Shown one piece after another: positions 37,001 through 45,578 of a DNA stretch of 64,000 nucleotides. Each line of letters begins with the position of its first letter. The stretch's first letter is position 1. A model generated the notes under the pieces. The model worked only from the letters and a program-made list of their open reading frames with translations. It was not told where the DNA came from and made no database searches. Origin of the DNA: Streptomyces phaeofaciens (GTDB taxonomy: Bacteria; Actinomycetota; Actinomycetes; Streptomycetales; Streptomycetaceae); assembly GCF_014648915.1 (NCBI RefSeq), contig NZ_BMSA01000029.1, forward strand, positions 1 to 64,000. Reading direction: 5' to 3'. The translations under genes and the position numbers were made by a program.

Positions 37001-37228
37001 TCCGTCGAGGAGGGAGGTGGAGGAGGTCGTCGGCGAACTCACCGGGTCCTCCCGGTCCGCGCCGCCCCCGGGTCCCTCGGGTCCCGGTGCGCTGGATGCG
37101 CCTGCCTCCTGCGGCCGTTGCCGGGCCTGGGGTGGGGAGGGCAGTGGTGAGTGTCGTGATCGCTTCTGCGCGTGACCGTGCGCCAGGGCCGCCGCCGGCG
37201 GTTCCGCCGCGTCGGATCGTTCGTCCAT
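34025..37228 (-). CDS. Membrane PAS-GGDEF-degenerate EAL protein
   Basis: About 1067 aa from the ATG at 37228 (a GTG at 37258 is possible). Order: about 100 disordered residues, 8-10 membrane helices (about 100-465) with a His-rich loop (GGHQHHHAPAQGGDHGR), a PAS domain (LVQGSSDVIMIAAPSGIL), GGDEF near residue 690 (RLGGDEFAAL) with an RxxD I-site five residues before it, then an EAL domain. GGDEF is intact, predicting diguanylate cyclase activity. The EAL signature is AHARW and the DDFGTGY motif is LDGFGGGY, so phosphodiesterase activity is unlikely. It resembles SCO5511-type proteins of S. coelicolor. Confidence 0.88.
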   Translation of the reverse strand: MDERSDAAEPPAAALAHGHAQKRSRHSPLPSPPQARQRPQEAGASSAPGPEGPGGGADREDPVSSPTTSSTSLLDGVEGALRKAAPVKAPPTGPPSTAGGRNMVHQLVLALLCAGYAVGSALGWGSDQVALIMGDFGLTAAAGTAAVSCFLYARTRRVRFRPAWLLFSLSSAMAALGNLVWGWYEVVLDRPVPSPSYADLFFLCFAPPAIVGLLVLAARPVTKAGWVCLGLDAWLIAGSLLTLSWSLALAQAAKFDGPSVAHAALSLAYPLLDIALVSMVLVLHFRRSAVNRTAVNTAVGALALTVMCDALFTSPLMHHSYRSGQLLDAGWFAGSLLLAYAPWAASRRQGPAGDEGHTRVVHEHLPGARPGGHQHHHAPAQGGDHGRYPVTRPITGSLAALTPYLAAAVCTLGILYNVLNGRSVDRVVLLTGGAVVLALVVRQGIMLLDNITLTQELAQKENHFRSLVQGSSDVIMIAAPSGILRYVSPAAAGVYGRPAEALVGTELADLIHPEDLGCVVHEVRRFLAASPQDEPTTRIECRFRSGDGGSWLNVESTVNRHHGGLIFNSRDVTERVRLQAQLQHNAEHDPLTDLPNRALFTRRVQQALSGRRSSDRGAALRNTAVLFIDLDGFKAVNDTIGHQAGDELLVQAARRLQEAVRKGDTASRLGGDEFAALIVGDTTRDRAAREGHILELADRLRLTLSQPYLIDGNDVRVAASIGVAFAEPGLGAGELLRNADLAMYRAKASGKGRVELYKPQMQQDVVRKAELATRLRAALHDGEFALLHQPVVRLEDGRISSVAAHARWRSSQGVLFTPAEFLRVAEDGDRTAELGRWVLEEAVAQAADRLASGLTVPVGVRMSARRLVDRSMPPGSVEALLTRHGLPSGALVIELSDLDPKVPLDDLERRLGALRRHGVRIALDGFGGGYGALTALRRLPVDVLKLDRGLVEGVVESARLHKITSGLLRIACDLGLQSVADGVDLPEQVVALRAMGCTHGQGMAFSAPLDEYRLRRALAAGRYPVPYGPAEPAFAGGGAGVYTSGVAAVLGSGSALRSHNETPVPPT

Positions 37229-37425
37229 AGGCCGTGCATCGCCCGTCGCCCCCCTCACAAGTCTGAAATGTCCGTCCCCGGCGCCGAAAGGTCGCGGCGC
37301 AGCCCCTGTCGGGACGATACACCAGTCTCGTCACTCAGGGACATAGGTTCTCTACTCTCCGTGACGATCATCGGCCTGCGGGTACGGACCGCTTCCACAG
37401 AACTGCGGAGGGTGCCGGAACCGGA

Positions 37426-38400
37426 CTACGCGCCTGCCACCCCCGTCGTAAGGATCACGTGGCGCAGCGGCTCCTGGTTCACATAACGGCCGAGCTGGTC
37501 CACCAGCAGCCGCTTGGCGCGCGGCAGGAAGGCGGAGGTGGGGCCGCCGACGTGCGGGCTGATCAGCACGCCGGGCGCGTGCCACAACGGGTGTCCCTGG
37601 GGCAGGGGTTCGGGATCGGTGACGTCCAGGGCGGCGGTCAGCCGGCCCGTCTCCAGTTCGGCGAGCAGGGCCTTGGTGTCGACGACCGGGCCGCGGGCCA
37701 CGTTGACCAGCAGGGCGCCGTCCTTCATCCGGGCCAGGAAGGCGCCGTCGACCAGGCCGCGGGTGGTCTCGTCGAGGGGCGTGGAGAGAACGACCACGTC
37801 CGCCTCGGGGAGCAGGGCGGGCAGTTCGGTGAAGGGATGCACAAGACCGCGCGCCGTCGTGCGCTGGGAGCGCGCGACGCGCGCCACCCGCGCCACCTCG
37901 AACGGCACGAGCCGGTCCTCGATCGCGGCACCGATGGCGCCGTAACCGACGATCAGGACGTTCTTGTCGGCGAGCGCCGGATGGAACCCGCTCCGCCACT
38001 GCTCCCGGTCCTGCGCGCGCACGAACCCGGGGATGCCGCGCAGGGCGGCGAGCGTCAGGGCGAGCGCCAGTTCGGCGGTGCTCGCCTCGTGCACACCGCG
38101 CGCGTTGCAGAGCCGGACGCCGGGCGCGAGGTCCGACAGCCGTGCCGTGATGTCGTCGACGCCCGCGGTGAGGGTCTGCACGACCCGCAGGTTCCGCATC
38201 TCCCGCAGCGGCCGGACCCTGACCTGCTGCCGCTTCATGTAGGGCACGACGTACACGGCGCACCGCGCCGGGTCCCCGGGGTACGCCTGATCGCCCCCCT
38301 CGCCCCCGTCCCAGAACAGGTAGTCGAGCCCCTCCGGAAGCCCGTCGATCTCGTCGGGCGGGATGGGCAGCCATACGTCACGGGGCGCGTCGATGCTCAT
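37426..38400 (-). CDS. D-isomer-specific 2-hydroxyacid dehydrogenase
   Basis: 324 aa. Rossmann motif VLIVGYGAIGAAIEDRLVPF, catalytic Arg in LVNVARGPVVDTKALLAEL, Glu in DVTDPEPLPQGHPLW and His in LISPHVGGPTSAFLP: the Arg-Glu-His triad of this NAD(P)-dependent family. The N-terminal half is less conserved (VWLPIPPDEIDGLPEGLDYLFWDGG). The substrate is not predictable; glyoxylate or another 2-keto acid reductase is reasonable. It is divergent from the aldo/keto reductase gene by 74 bases. Confidence 0.92.
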   Translation of the reverse strand: MSIDAPRDVWLPIPPDEIDGLPEGLDYLFWDGGEGGDQAYPGDPARCAVYVVPYMKRQQVRVRPLREMRNLRVVQTLTAGVDDITARLSDLAPGVRLCNARGVHEASTAELALALTLAALRGIPGFVRAQDREQWRSGFHPALADKNVLIVGYGAIGAAIEDRLVPFEVARVARVARSQRTTARGLVHPFTELPALLPEADVVVLSTPLDETTRGLVDGAFLARMKDGALLVNVARGPVVDTKALLAELETGRLTAALDVTDPEPLPQGHPLWHAPGVLISPHVGGPTSAFLPRAKRLLVDQLGRYVNQEPLRHVILTTGVAGA

Positions 38401-38474
38401 GTCAGGAGGCTATGTCAGGCACCCGTGTGCACAGAGGTTAGGTTGGGGGTCGGGAAAGGGAGGGTCACGAGCAG

Positions 38475-39473
38475 GTGGAGCGCAGGACGATCGGCGCGGG
38501 GGCGCTTGCGACGGGGGCCGTCGGACTCGGGTGCATGCCGATGAGCTGGGGCTACAGCGGGTCCCGGCAGCGGGGCGACGAGTCGCTCAGGGCGGTGCAC
38601 CGGGCGCTGGACCTGGGCTCGACCCTCCTGGACACGGCCGACATGTACGGCCCGTTCACCAACGAGCTCCTGGTGGGGCGGGTGTTGAAGGAGCGGCGGG
38701 CGGAAGCCTTCGTGTCGACGAAGGTCGGACTGCTGGTGGGCGAGCAGCACATCGTCGCCAACGGCCGCCCCGGGTATGTGAGACGGGCCTGCGACGCGTC
38801 GCTGCGCCGGCTCCAGACGGACGTCATCGACCTCTACCAGCTGCACCGCGCCGACCCCGAGGTCCCGGTCGAGGAGACCTGGGGCGCGATGGCGGACCTC
38901 GTCCGGGCGGGCAAGGTACGGGCGTTGGGGCTGTGCGCGGTGGGCGCGCGGGGCGGCCGGCGTTCCCGCGGGCGGCTGTACGACGCGACGATCCGGCAGC
39001 TGCGACGGGTGCAGCAGGTGTTCCCGGTGAGCGCGGTGGAGGCGGAACTGTCGGTGTGGTCGCCGGAGGCGCTGGACGACCTGCTGCCGTGGTGCGCGGC
39101 GCGGGACATCGGCTTCCTGGCGGCGATGCCGCTCGGCAACGGCTTCCTCACCGGCACCCTGACCCCCGGGGAGGGCTTCGAACCGGACGACATGCGGGCC
39201 CGGCACCCTCGTTTCACCGCGGAGATGATGGCCGCGAACCAGCCGATCGTGGCCGGTCTGCGCAGGGTGGCGGCCCGGCACGGGGACGGTGTGACGGCCG
39301 CGCAGGTGGCGCTGGCCTGGGTGCTGGCGCAGGGGCGGCACGTGGTCCCGGTGCCGGGCGCCAAGCAGGAGCGGTGGGTGGCGGAGAACGCGGGGGCGGC
39401 CGGGACGCGGCTGACCGAGCGGGATCTCGCCGAGGTGGCGGAGCTGCCGTCCGCCCGGGGATCGTGGGAGTGA
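38475..39473 (+). CDS. Aldo/keto reductase
   Basis: 332 aa from a GTG at 38475 with GGGAGGG upstream. TIM-barrel AKR: GLGCMPMSWGYSG, catalytic Asp-Tyr in LLDTADMYGPFTNELLVGR, Lys in VSTKVGLLV, His in YQLHRADPEVPVEETWGAM, and NADPH-site VPVPGAKQERWVAEN. It is close to the AKR13-type family common in Streptomyces. The substrate is unknown; general aldehyde/ketone detoxification is the usual assumption. Confidence 0.92.
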   Translation: MERRTIGAGALATGAVGLGCMPMSWGYSGSRQRGDESLRAVHRALDLGSTLLDTADMYGPFTNELLVGRVLKERRAEAFVSTKVGLLVGEQHIVANGRPGYVRRACDASLRRLQTDVIDLYQLHRADPEVPVEETWGAMADLVRAGKVRALGLCAVGARGGRRSRGRLYDATIRQLRRVQQVFPVSAVEAELSVWSPEALDDLLPWCAARDIGFLAAMPLGNGFLTGTLTPGEGFEPDDMRARHPRFTAEMMAANQPIVAGLRRVAARHGDGVTAAQVALAWVLAQGRHVVPVPGAKQERWVAENAGAAGTRLTERDLAEVAELPSARGSWE

Positions 39474-39581
39474 GTCGCGCTTTCGGGTCGGGTCGGGGCC
39501 GATCGGGAACCAGTGGGGTGGCTCCGGCGTAGGACAGGGGGAAGCCGCTTCGGGAATCGCCGTGTCGAAGGGAGCGCGATC

Positions 39582-40739
39582 GTGCGACGTCGTGCAGTAC
39601 CGGCCGCGCTGGCCGCGAGTGCCCTGCTGTTCACCGCGGGCTGTTCCTCGGACGACGGGGGGTCGTCGGGGGGCGCGAGTGCCTCGCCGGGCCGTTCGGC
39701 CGCGCGGGGCTCGTCCTCGCCGGCCGCCGAGGAGACCCCGCCCGCGAAGGGCACGGTCGAGGTGGTGCGTACGGTCGCCGAGGGCCTGGACAGCCCGTGG
39801 GGCGTGGTGCAGCTCCCCGAGGGCGGCCTGCTGGTCGCCTCCCGCGACGAGGGCACGATCACCCTGGTCGACGAGGACTCGGGCGACCTGACCGGGCTGG
39901 GCGAGGTACCCGGCGTCTCGGCGGCCGGTGAGGGCGGCCTGCTCGGCCTCGCCCTCTCCCCGGACTACGCCTCGGACCGCATGGTCTACGCGTACTTCAC
40001 CTCGGCCTCGGACAACCGGATCGTCCGCATGATCTACGACCCGAAGCGCTCCCCCGGCGACCAGTTGGGCGCCCCTGACACCCTCTTCAAGGGCATCCCG
40101 AAGGGCATGATCCACAACGGCGGCCGGATCGCCTTCGGACCCGACGGGATGCTGTACGCGGGCACGGGCGAGAGCGGCGACCGCGGCCTGTCCCAGGACA
40201 AGGGGTCCCTGGGCGGCAAGATCCTGCGGCTGACCCCGGAGGGCGAACCGGCGCCGGGCAACCCGTTCCCGGACTCGCCGGTGTACTCGTACGGCCACCG
40301 CAATGTGCAGGGTCTGGCCTGGGATGCCAAGCAGCGGCTGTTCGCGGCGGAGTTCGGCCAGAACACCTGGGACGAGCTGAACGCGATCGAGCCCGGCGCG
40401 AACTACGGCTGGCCGCAGGCCGAGGGCGAGTCCGACGACACGCGGTACGAGAACCCGATAGCCCAGTGGCACACCGACGAGGCCTCCCCCAGCGGGATCG
40501 CCTACGCCGAGGGCTCGGTCTGGATGGCGGGCCTGCGCGGTCAGCGCCTGTGGCGCATCCCGCTCACGGGCACGGAGGCCTCGGCGGACCCGCAGTCCTT
40601 CCTGGACGAGAAGTACGGCCGGCTGCGCACGGTGGTCGCGGCGGGCGGCGACAGGCTCTGGGTCACCACCAGCAACACGGACGGCCGTGGCGCCCCCAAG
40701 GAGGGCGACGACCGGATCCTGGAGCTGAAGGTGAGCTGA
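39582..40739 (+). CDS. PQQ-dependent sugar dehydrogenase lipoprotein
   Basis: 385 aa from a GTG at 39582 with AAGGGAG upstream. It has a short lipoprotein signal (RRRAVPAALAASALLFTAGC, lipobox FTAGC), a Ser/Gly linker, then a six-bladed propeller of the glucose/sorbosone dehydrogenase family: GLDSPWGVVQLPEGGLLVASRDEG, GEGGLLGLALSPDYASDRMVY, HNGGRIAFGPDGMLYAGTGE, YSYGHRNVQGLAWD and EPGANYGWPQAEG. The His-Asn-Gly-Gly and Tyr-Gly-His-Arg-Asn motifs fit the PQQ/Ca2+ site. It is an outer-surface oxidoreductase; whether PQQ is made by this host is unknown. Confidence 0.92.
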   Translation: MRRRAVPAALAASALLFTAGCSSDDGGSSGGASASPGRSAARGSSSPAAEETPPAKGTVEVVRTVAEGLDSPWGVVQLPEGGLLVASRDEGTITLVDEDSGDLTGLGEVPGVSAAGEGGLLGLALSPDYASDRMVYAYFTSASDNRIVRMIYDPKRSPGDQLGAPDTLFKGIPKGMIHNGGRIAFGPDGMLYAGTGESGDRGLSQDKGSLGGKILRLTPEGEPAPGNPFPDSPVYSYGHRNVQGLAWDAKQRLFAAEFGQNTWDELNAIEPGANYGWPQAEGESDDTRYENPIAQWHTDEASPSGIAYAEGSVWMAGLRGQRLWRIPLTGTEASADPQSFLDEKYGRLRTVVAAGGDRLWVTTSNTDGRGAPKEGDDRILELKVS

Positions 40740-40797
40740 CCGGCGTCCCCGGCGTCACCCGTCCCTCGCGTGCCCCCGTACGGGCGTCGGGCCCGCC

Positions 40798-43700
40798 TCA
40801 GGCCAGTACCCGCTCGTCCGTCTCCGGCGGGAACAGCCCCAGCCGGTGGGCCACCGCGGCCGCCTCGCCGCGGCCCGACACCCCCAGCTTGGCCAGGATG
40901 TTGGAGACGTGCACACTCGCCGTCTTGGGAGAGATGAAGAGCCGCTCGGCGATCTGGCGGTTGGTGCGGCCGGCGGCGACCAGCCGCAGCACGTCCCGTT
41001 CCCGGGTGGTGAGCCCGAGCGCCTCGGCCGGATCGGCGGACCGCTGGCGTACGACGGGGGCCAGGGCCAGCCGGGCGCGCTGGGCCAGGAGCGCCACCTC
41101 GTCGGCGAGGGGCCGGGCACCGAGATGCGCGGCGACGGCGTGCGCGAGGCGCAGCAGTTCGGCGGCGCGGTCGCGTTCGTCGTCCCCGCCGTGGGTGAGC
41201 AGGGCCTCGGCCAGGCGGTACCGGGTGCGGGCCAGATCGTAGGGGCGCTCCAGGCGCTCGAAGGCGGCGACCGCCTCGGACCACTCCCCCGGGTCGGTGC
41301 GGCCCTCGGCCCGCCGTAGTTCGGCGCGCAGCCAGTGGTCGTGGGCCTGCCAGACCGGGGCGACGGTGACGAGCCGCTTGGCGGCGTCGCGGACCCGGGG
41401 CAGGAGGTCCTCGGTGGTCACGGCGGTCGCCGCGGTGAGCAGGGGCCAGGCGTAGCGCTGGGCGGCGGGCGGGAAGCCGGCGTCCAGGGCGCGTTCGAGG
41501 TGGGCGCGGGCGTCGTCGAGGCGGCCCTCGGCCACCGCCAGGGCGATGGCGTGCCGGGCCAGCGGCAGGTGGTGCTGGGCGGCGCGCTCGTGGGAACCGA
41601 AGCAGTCCTGGGCGACGGCCAGTTGGGCATGGGCCTCGGCCAGATCACCGCGGGCCACGGCGAGTTCCGTGCGCAGGGTGGCGTGCACGCCCATGGCCCC
41701 GACGCCGAGCCCGACCCGCCCGGGGTCCACGAGGGCCCGGTCCGACTCGTCCCAGCGGCCCACGGCGAACAGGGACTCCGCGAGGTTGCCCCACATCCAG
41801 GCCTCGCTGTCGGGCCGTCCGTGGCGCCGGGCGAAGGCGATCCCCTCTTCGAGGACCGGCACCGCCTCCCGGGAGCGGCCGACCGCCTCCAGTTCGGAGG
41901 GGAGGTTCACATAGGTGTTCACCGCGACGGAGGGGATGTCCTCGGCCAGCGCCCGGTCCTTGACCTCGTGCAGCTCCGCGAGCCCGGCCTCGATGTCGCC
42001 GGAGTCGACCATGAGGACCCCGAGGATCTGGCGGGCGTTGAGTTCGGTCTCGCGGGCGCCGACCATCCGGGCGTAGGCGACCGCACGCTCGGCGGCCTGG
42101 AGGACGTCGGGGCCCGGGGCGTGGACCATGCACCAGTTGGCGGCGTGGGTGAGGACCTCGGCGTGCACCTCGCTGGGCGGCAGCCCCCGCACCAGCTCCT
42201 GCGCCCGGGCCAGTTCCTCCTGCCCGCTCCCGCGGCCCAGGGCGCGCACGAGCCGGGAGCGCTGCACCCAGAACCAGGCGGAGCGCACCGGGTCGTCCTC
42301 GTCCTGCAGCAGCCGCAGCGCGCGTTTGATGGTCTTCAGGGCGCGTTCGCGCTCCCCGCAGAAGCGGCCCGCGACGGCGGCCTCGGCCATCAGGTCGAGA
42401 TAGCGCAGCGGGGTGGCGGCGGCATCGGAGCCGTCGGAGGTCCCCCCACGGGGTTCGGACGGTGGGGGCGGGTACGCCTCGGTGTAGTCGACGGGGCGCA
42501 GCCGGGACCGCACCTCCTCGGGTGTGATGTCCCACAGCTCCATCGCCCGTTCCAGGAAGCGCAGTTGCTCGCTGTAGGCACGGCGGGCGCGCGCCACCAC
42601 GGAGGCGTCCAGCACGGCGGGCAGCGCCTTGGCCGGTTCGTGGGCGTCGTACCAGTAGCCGGCCAGCCGCATGACGCGCTCGTCGGCGGGGACGAGCGTC
42701 GGGCCGGCCTCCAGGGCCTCGGCGTAGCGGCGGTTGAGGCGGGAGCGCTCGCCGGGCAGCAGATCGTCGCTGACGGCCTCGCGGACCAGCGAGTGGCGGA
42801 AGCGGTAGCCGTCGCCGTCGGGGGTGGCGAGCAGCAGGTGGGCGTTCACGGCGGCCCGCAGCGCCTCGATCAGATCGTCCTCGGCGAGCCCGGCGACGGC
42901 GGCCAGCAGCCGGTACTCGACGGTGGAGCCGCCCTCGGCGACGATCCGGGCCACCTGCTGCGCGCCCTCGGGCAGCGCCTCCACCCGCACCAGCAGCAGG
43001 TCGCGCAGCGAGTCGGTGAGACCGGTGCGGCAGCCCTCGTGGGCGGCGACGGCGAGTTCCTCGACGAAGAAGGCGTTGCCGTCGGAGCGCCGGAAGATGT
43101 CGTCGACCTGGGCGGGGTCGGGTTCGCGGGCGAGGATGCCGGCGATCTGGCGGCCGACCTCCTCGCGGGTGAGGCGGGCGAGTTCGAGGCGCCGTACGGT
43201 GCGCAGCCGGTCGAGTTCGGCGAGCAGGGGGCGCAGCGGGTGACGGCGGTGGATGTCGTCGGCGCGGAAGGTGGCGAGGACGACGAGCCGGCCGGTGCGC
43301 AGGGTGCGCAGCAGGTAGGAGAGCAGGTGGCGGGTGGAGGCGTCGGCCCAGTGCAGGTCCTCCAGGGCGACGACGACCGTGCGGTCGGCGGCGACGCGTT
43401 CCAGGAGGCGGGCGGTGAGTTCGAAGAGGCGGGCCATGCCCTCCTCGTCGTGGCGGCCGGCCCCGGGTTCGCCCACCTCGGGCAGCAGTCGCGCGAGTTC
43501 CTCCTCCTGCCCGGCCGCGGCGGCGGCCAGTGCGTCGGGCAGGGCGCGGTGCAGGGTGCGCAGGGCGGTGGAGAACGGGGCGAAGGGCAGTCCGTCGGCG
43601 CCGATCTCGACACAGCCGCCCAGCGCGACGACGGCGCCCCGGCGGCATGCCGCGGCGGCGAACTCCTCGACGAGCCGGGTCTTGCCGACGCCGGCCTCAC

Positions 43701-43827
43701 CGCCGATGAGCAGCGCCTGCGGCTCTCCCGCGGTGGCGCGGGAGAGCGCGTCGTTCAGGATGTCCAACTCGTCGCCGCGGCCGACGAAGACGGGGCTGAC
43801 GGACCTGGTCTCCACGGGGCCGAGCAT
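40798..43827 (-). CDS. LAL-type LuxR family regulator with AAA ATPase
   Basis: About 1009 aa from the ATG at 43827. N-terminal AAA_16 domain: VFVGRGDELDILNDAL, Walker A GGEAGVGKTRLVEEFAA, Walker B VVVALEDLHWADASTRHLL. Then a long helical TPR-like middle, and a C-terminal LuxR HTH: LTTRERDVLRLVAAGRTNRQIAERLFISPKTASVHVSNILAKLG. LAL regulators usually activate metabolic or antibiotic genes. An in-frame GTG at 43962 overlaps the preceding small gene by GTGA, but the extra 45 residues are Pro/Gly-rich with an ATA codon, so I prefer 43827. Confidence 0.92.
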   Translation of the reverse strand: MLGPVETRSVSPVFVGRGDELDILNDALSRATAGEPQALLIGGEAGVGKTRLVEEFAAAACRRGAVVALGGCVEIGADGLPFAPFSTALRTLHRALPDALAAAAAGQEEELARLLPEVGEPGAGRHDEEGMARLFELTARLLERVAADRTVVVALEDLHWADASTRHLLSYLLRTLRTGRLVVLATFRADDIHRRHPLRPLLAELDRLRTVRRLELARLTREEVGRQIAGILAREPDPAQVDDIFRRSDGNAFFVEELAVAAHEGCRTGLTDSLRDLLLVRVEALPEGAQQVARIVAEGGSTVEYRLLAAVAGLAEDDLIEALRAAVNAHLLLATPDGDGYRFRHSLVREAVSDDLLPGERSRLNRRYAEALEAGPTLVPADERVMRLAGYWYDAHEPAKALPAVLDASVVARARRAYSEQLRFLERAMELWDITPEEVRSRLRPVDYTEAYPPPPSEPRGGTSDGSDAAATPLRYLDLMAEAAVAGRFCGERERALKTIKRALRLLQDEDDPVRSAWFWVQRSRLVRALGRGSGQEELARAQELVRGLPPSEVHAEVLTHAANWCMVHAPGPDVLQAAERAVAYARMVGARETELNARQILGVLMVDSGDIEAGLAELHEVKDRALAEDIPSVAVNTYVNLPSELEAVGRSREAVPVLEEGIAFARRHGRPDSEAWMWGNLAESLFAVGRWDESDRALVDPGRVGLGVGAMGVHATLRTELAVARGDLAEAHAQLAVAQDCFGSHERAAQHHLPLARHAIALAVAEGRLDDARAHLERALDAGFPPAAQRYAWPLLTAATAVTTEDLLPRVRDAAKRLVTVAPVWQAHDHWLRAELRRAEGRTDPGEWSEAVAAFERLERPYDLARTRYRLAEALLTHGGDDERDRAAELLRLAHAVAAHLGARPLADEVALLAQRARLALAPVVRQRSADPAEALGLTTRERDVLRLVAAGRTNRQIAERLFISPKTASVHVSNILAKLGVSGRGEAAAVAHRLGLFPPETDERVLA

Positions 43828-43958
43828 CGCACGCGGGGGCGGGACGGGCCCACCCGTTATCGCCGGGCCGTGCGCGGCCGGTGGCCGGCCGGCGGCCGGC
43901 GGCGCGGTCGTGGGAGGGCGGCCGACCCCCGTGCGGCCGCCCTCGCGCACCCCGGTGT

Positions 43959-44183
43959 TCACGCGGTCCGGGGGAACCGGAGCCGGCGGGGGCGCCGGGT
44001 ATGCGGTTCGCTCTCGGCGCTCTCCCGGGTGCCGTCACCCGCGTTCTCGCGGAGCGCGGTGCGCTCGGTGGCCTCGCGGCGGGCGGCGCGGCGGCCGCGG
44101 ACGGCCTCGCGGGCCAGCCGCTCGTGCTCGGCCCGGCGGAGCAGTTCGGCGGAACGGGCCTGGTGAAGCTCGTACTCGTACAT
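43959..44183 (-). CDS. Small Arg-rich helical protein (74 aa)
   Basis: 74 residues from the ATG at 44183, behind a GGGGAT site. It opens MYEYELHQARSAELLRRAEH and continues with a charged Arg/Glu/Ala helix (RLAREAVRGRRAARREATER), ending in a basic tail. Predicted as one long helix and probably soluble. Such short proteins next to other genes are common in Streptomyces and have no assigned role. Its stop abuts the alternative GTG start of the LAL regulator. Confidence 0.65.
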   Translation of the reverse strand: MYEYELHQARSAELLRRAEHERLAREAVRGRRAARREATERTALRENAGDGTRESAESEPHTRRPRRLRFPRTA

Positions 44184-44298
44184 GGTGGTGATCCCCTGAA
44201 GGTCGGTGGTGATGTCGTCGCTCGCTGCGATGACTCCACTTTCGTCCGCCAGGGGGGTCCGCCACATCGGGAGAGTTCCGCATCTTCGGCGGCGGGCG

Positions 44299-44368
44299 GG
44301 GCCTTAGACGCGCCAAAGGGGCCTCAGGTCGGCCGTAAGGTTCCTTACGGCCGGCCTAAGACCCCTCG
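44299..44368. terminator. Nested palindromes, terminator of the 194-aa membrane protein gene
   Basis: The inner hairpin is GGCCGTAAGG-TT-CCTTACGGCC (44331-44352) plus one more pair. An outer pair, GGGGCCTTAG (about 44299) with CTAAGACCCC (about 44358-44367), can enclose it. It follows the minus-strand stop at 44383 closely. Confidence 0.7.
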
Positions 44369-44382
44369 TGACCTGCGGTGAC

Positions 44383-44967
44383 TCAGCTCGCGGACGGCAG
44401 GCCGAGCAGTGCGTCGGTGTACTTGAGGACGGCCAGGAGCAGGCCGATGATCCCGAGGGCGACACCCGCCCAGGAGACGGACTTGATCCAGGGGGCCTGC
44501 GGCCGGGCCGGGTTGCCGAAGGCGGGGCGGGCCAGCACGACGACGCCGGTGACCAGCGCGGCCAGCGCGAACAGGCCGGCCCACAGCGCGGTGGTCTGCC
44601 AGGCGTCGCCGTAGACCGCCTGGATCTGGTTCGCGACGCTCGCGGACGAGGAGGTCTCCAGCTGGCCGACGAGGGTCTGGCGGGCGCCCGCGATCGTGCC
44701 GATCCAGCTGCCGGTGAGCGACAGGAAGCCGAGGGCGGCGGAGACGACGGCGGCCGCGCCCTGGCCGACGCCGGTGGGGCCGTCGGCCGGCGCGGCGACG
44801 AGTTCGTCGGCGTCCTCGGAGGCCTCGGCGTCGCCGGCCGGCGTCAGCTCGTCCTGCGGGTCGGTCTTGGTGATGTCCACCGTTTTCTCGTCGCCCTGGG
44901 CGTCGATGGTGTCGGTGGCCTCGGTGCCGGGCTCGGCGCCGGCCTCGTCAACAGTCTTGGTTCCCAT
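44383..44967 (-). CDS. Membrane protein with acidic N-terminus
   Basis: 194 aa from the ATG at 44967. Residues 1-65 are Asp/Glu/Thr-rich and disordered (DAEASEDADELVAAPADG). Three hydrophobic segments follow: AAAVVSAALGFLSLTGSWIG, TALWAGLFALAALVTGVVVL and SWAGVALGIIGLLLAVLKY. No family recognised. A role in membrane organisation is only a guess. It has its own hairpin terminator and is downstream of the GNAT gene on the same strand. Confidence 0.75.
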   Translation of the reverse strand: MGTKTVDEAGAEPGTEATDTIDAQGDEKTVDITKTDPQDELTPAGDAEASEDADELVAAPADGPTGVGQGAAAVVSAALGFLSLTGSWIGTIAGARQTLVGQLETSSSASVANQIQAVYGDAWQTTALWAGLFALAALVTGVVVLARPAFGNPARPQAPWIKSVSWAGVALGIIGLLLAVLKYTDALLGLPSAS

Positions 44968-45002
44968 ACCTCGCACCGTACGGACGCTCTCTGAGAGGTC
45001 CC

Positions 45003-45578
45003 TTAATGATCGTTGTGAGCGGCGGCCGCGCGGGCGGCACGCCACTCCTGGGCCAGCACGGACCACACCTCGAGGTCGTGCCGCACCCCACGATAGGGGT
45101 AGGCCTCGCGGCGCACACCGTCGCGGGTGAACCCCAGTCGCCGGGCGACGTTCAGGCTGTTGGTGTTGCCCGCCGAGGCGACCCACTCCAGGCGGTGCAT
45201 GCCGCGCTGTTCGACGGCGAAGTCGATCAGCACCCGCATGGCCCGGGTGACCAGGCCACGGCCGGTGCCGGCGGGCTCCAGCCAGCAGCCGACCTCGCAG
45301 TTGGCCTGCTCGGCGTCGAAGTTCAGGAAGAGCACCCCGCCGACCAGCCGGCCGTCCTGCCAGATGCCGTGCAGCGAGCCGGTGTCGGCGGCGCGCATGT
45401 CGGCGTACCGCTGGAGGACCTCGCGGGAGCCGGTCACGTCGACGGCCTTCGAGGCGAACGGGATGAACTCGTTGATGAACGCGCGGCCGCGCTCCAGGTG
45501 GGCGAGGAACTCCTCGGCGTTCCACGGCTCCAGGGGCCGCAGCTCGGCTCCGTCGTCACCCAGCGATATCGCGTACAT
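45003..45578 (-). CDS. GNAT family acetyltransferase (RimJ/RimL-like)
   Basis: 191 aa. RimJ/RimL-type Acetyltransf_3 pattern: LRPLEPWNAEEFLAHLERGR, GSLHGIWQDGRLVGGVLFL, CEVGCWLEPAGTGRGLVTRAMRVL for acetyl-CoA binding and HRLEWVASAGNTNSLNVARRLGF. It is likely to acetylate an amino group on a protein N-terminus or small molecule. Its start overlaps the end of the MMPL gene by 23 bases, so the two are translationally linked. Confidence 0.92.
   Translation of the reverse strand: MYAISLGDDGAELRPLEPWNAEEFLAHLERGRAFINEFIPFASKAVDVTGSREVLQRYADMRAADTGSLHGIWQDGRLVGGVLFLNFDAEQANCEVGCWLEPAGTGRGLVTRAMRVLIDFAVEQRGMHRLEWVASAGNTNSLNVARRLGFTRDGVRREAYPYRGVRHDLEVWSVLAQEWRAARAAAAHNDH

Noticed and set aside
43827..43962. 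N-terminal extension of the LAL regulator to the GTG at 43962
   Set aside because: Low-complexity Pro/Gly sequence with an ATA codon; only the 4-bp overlap with the small gene supports it.
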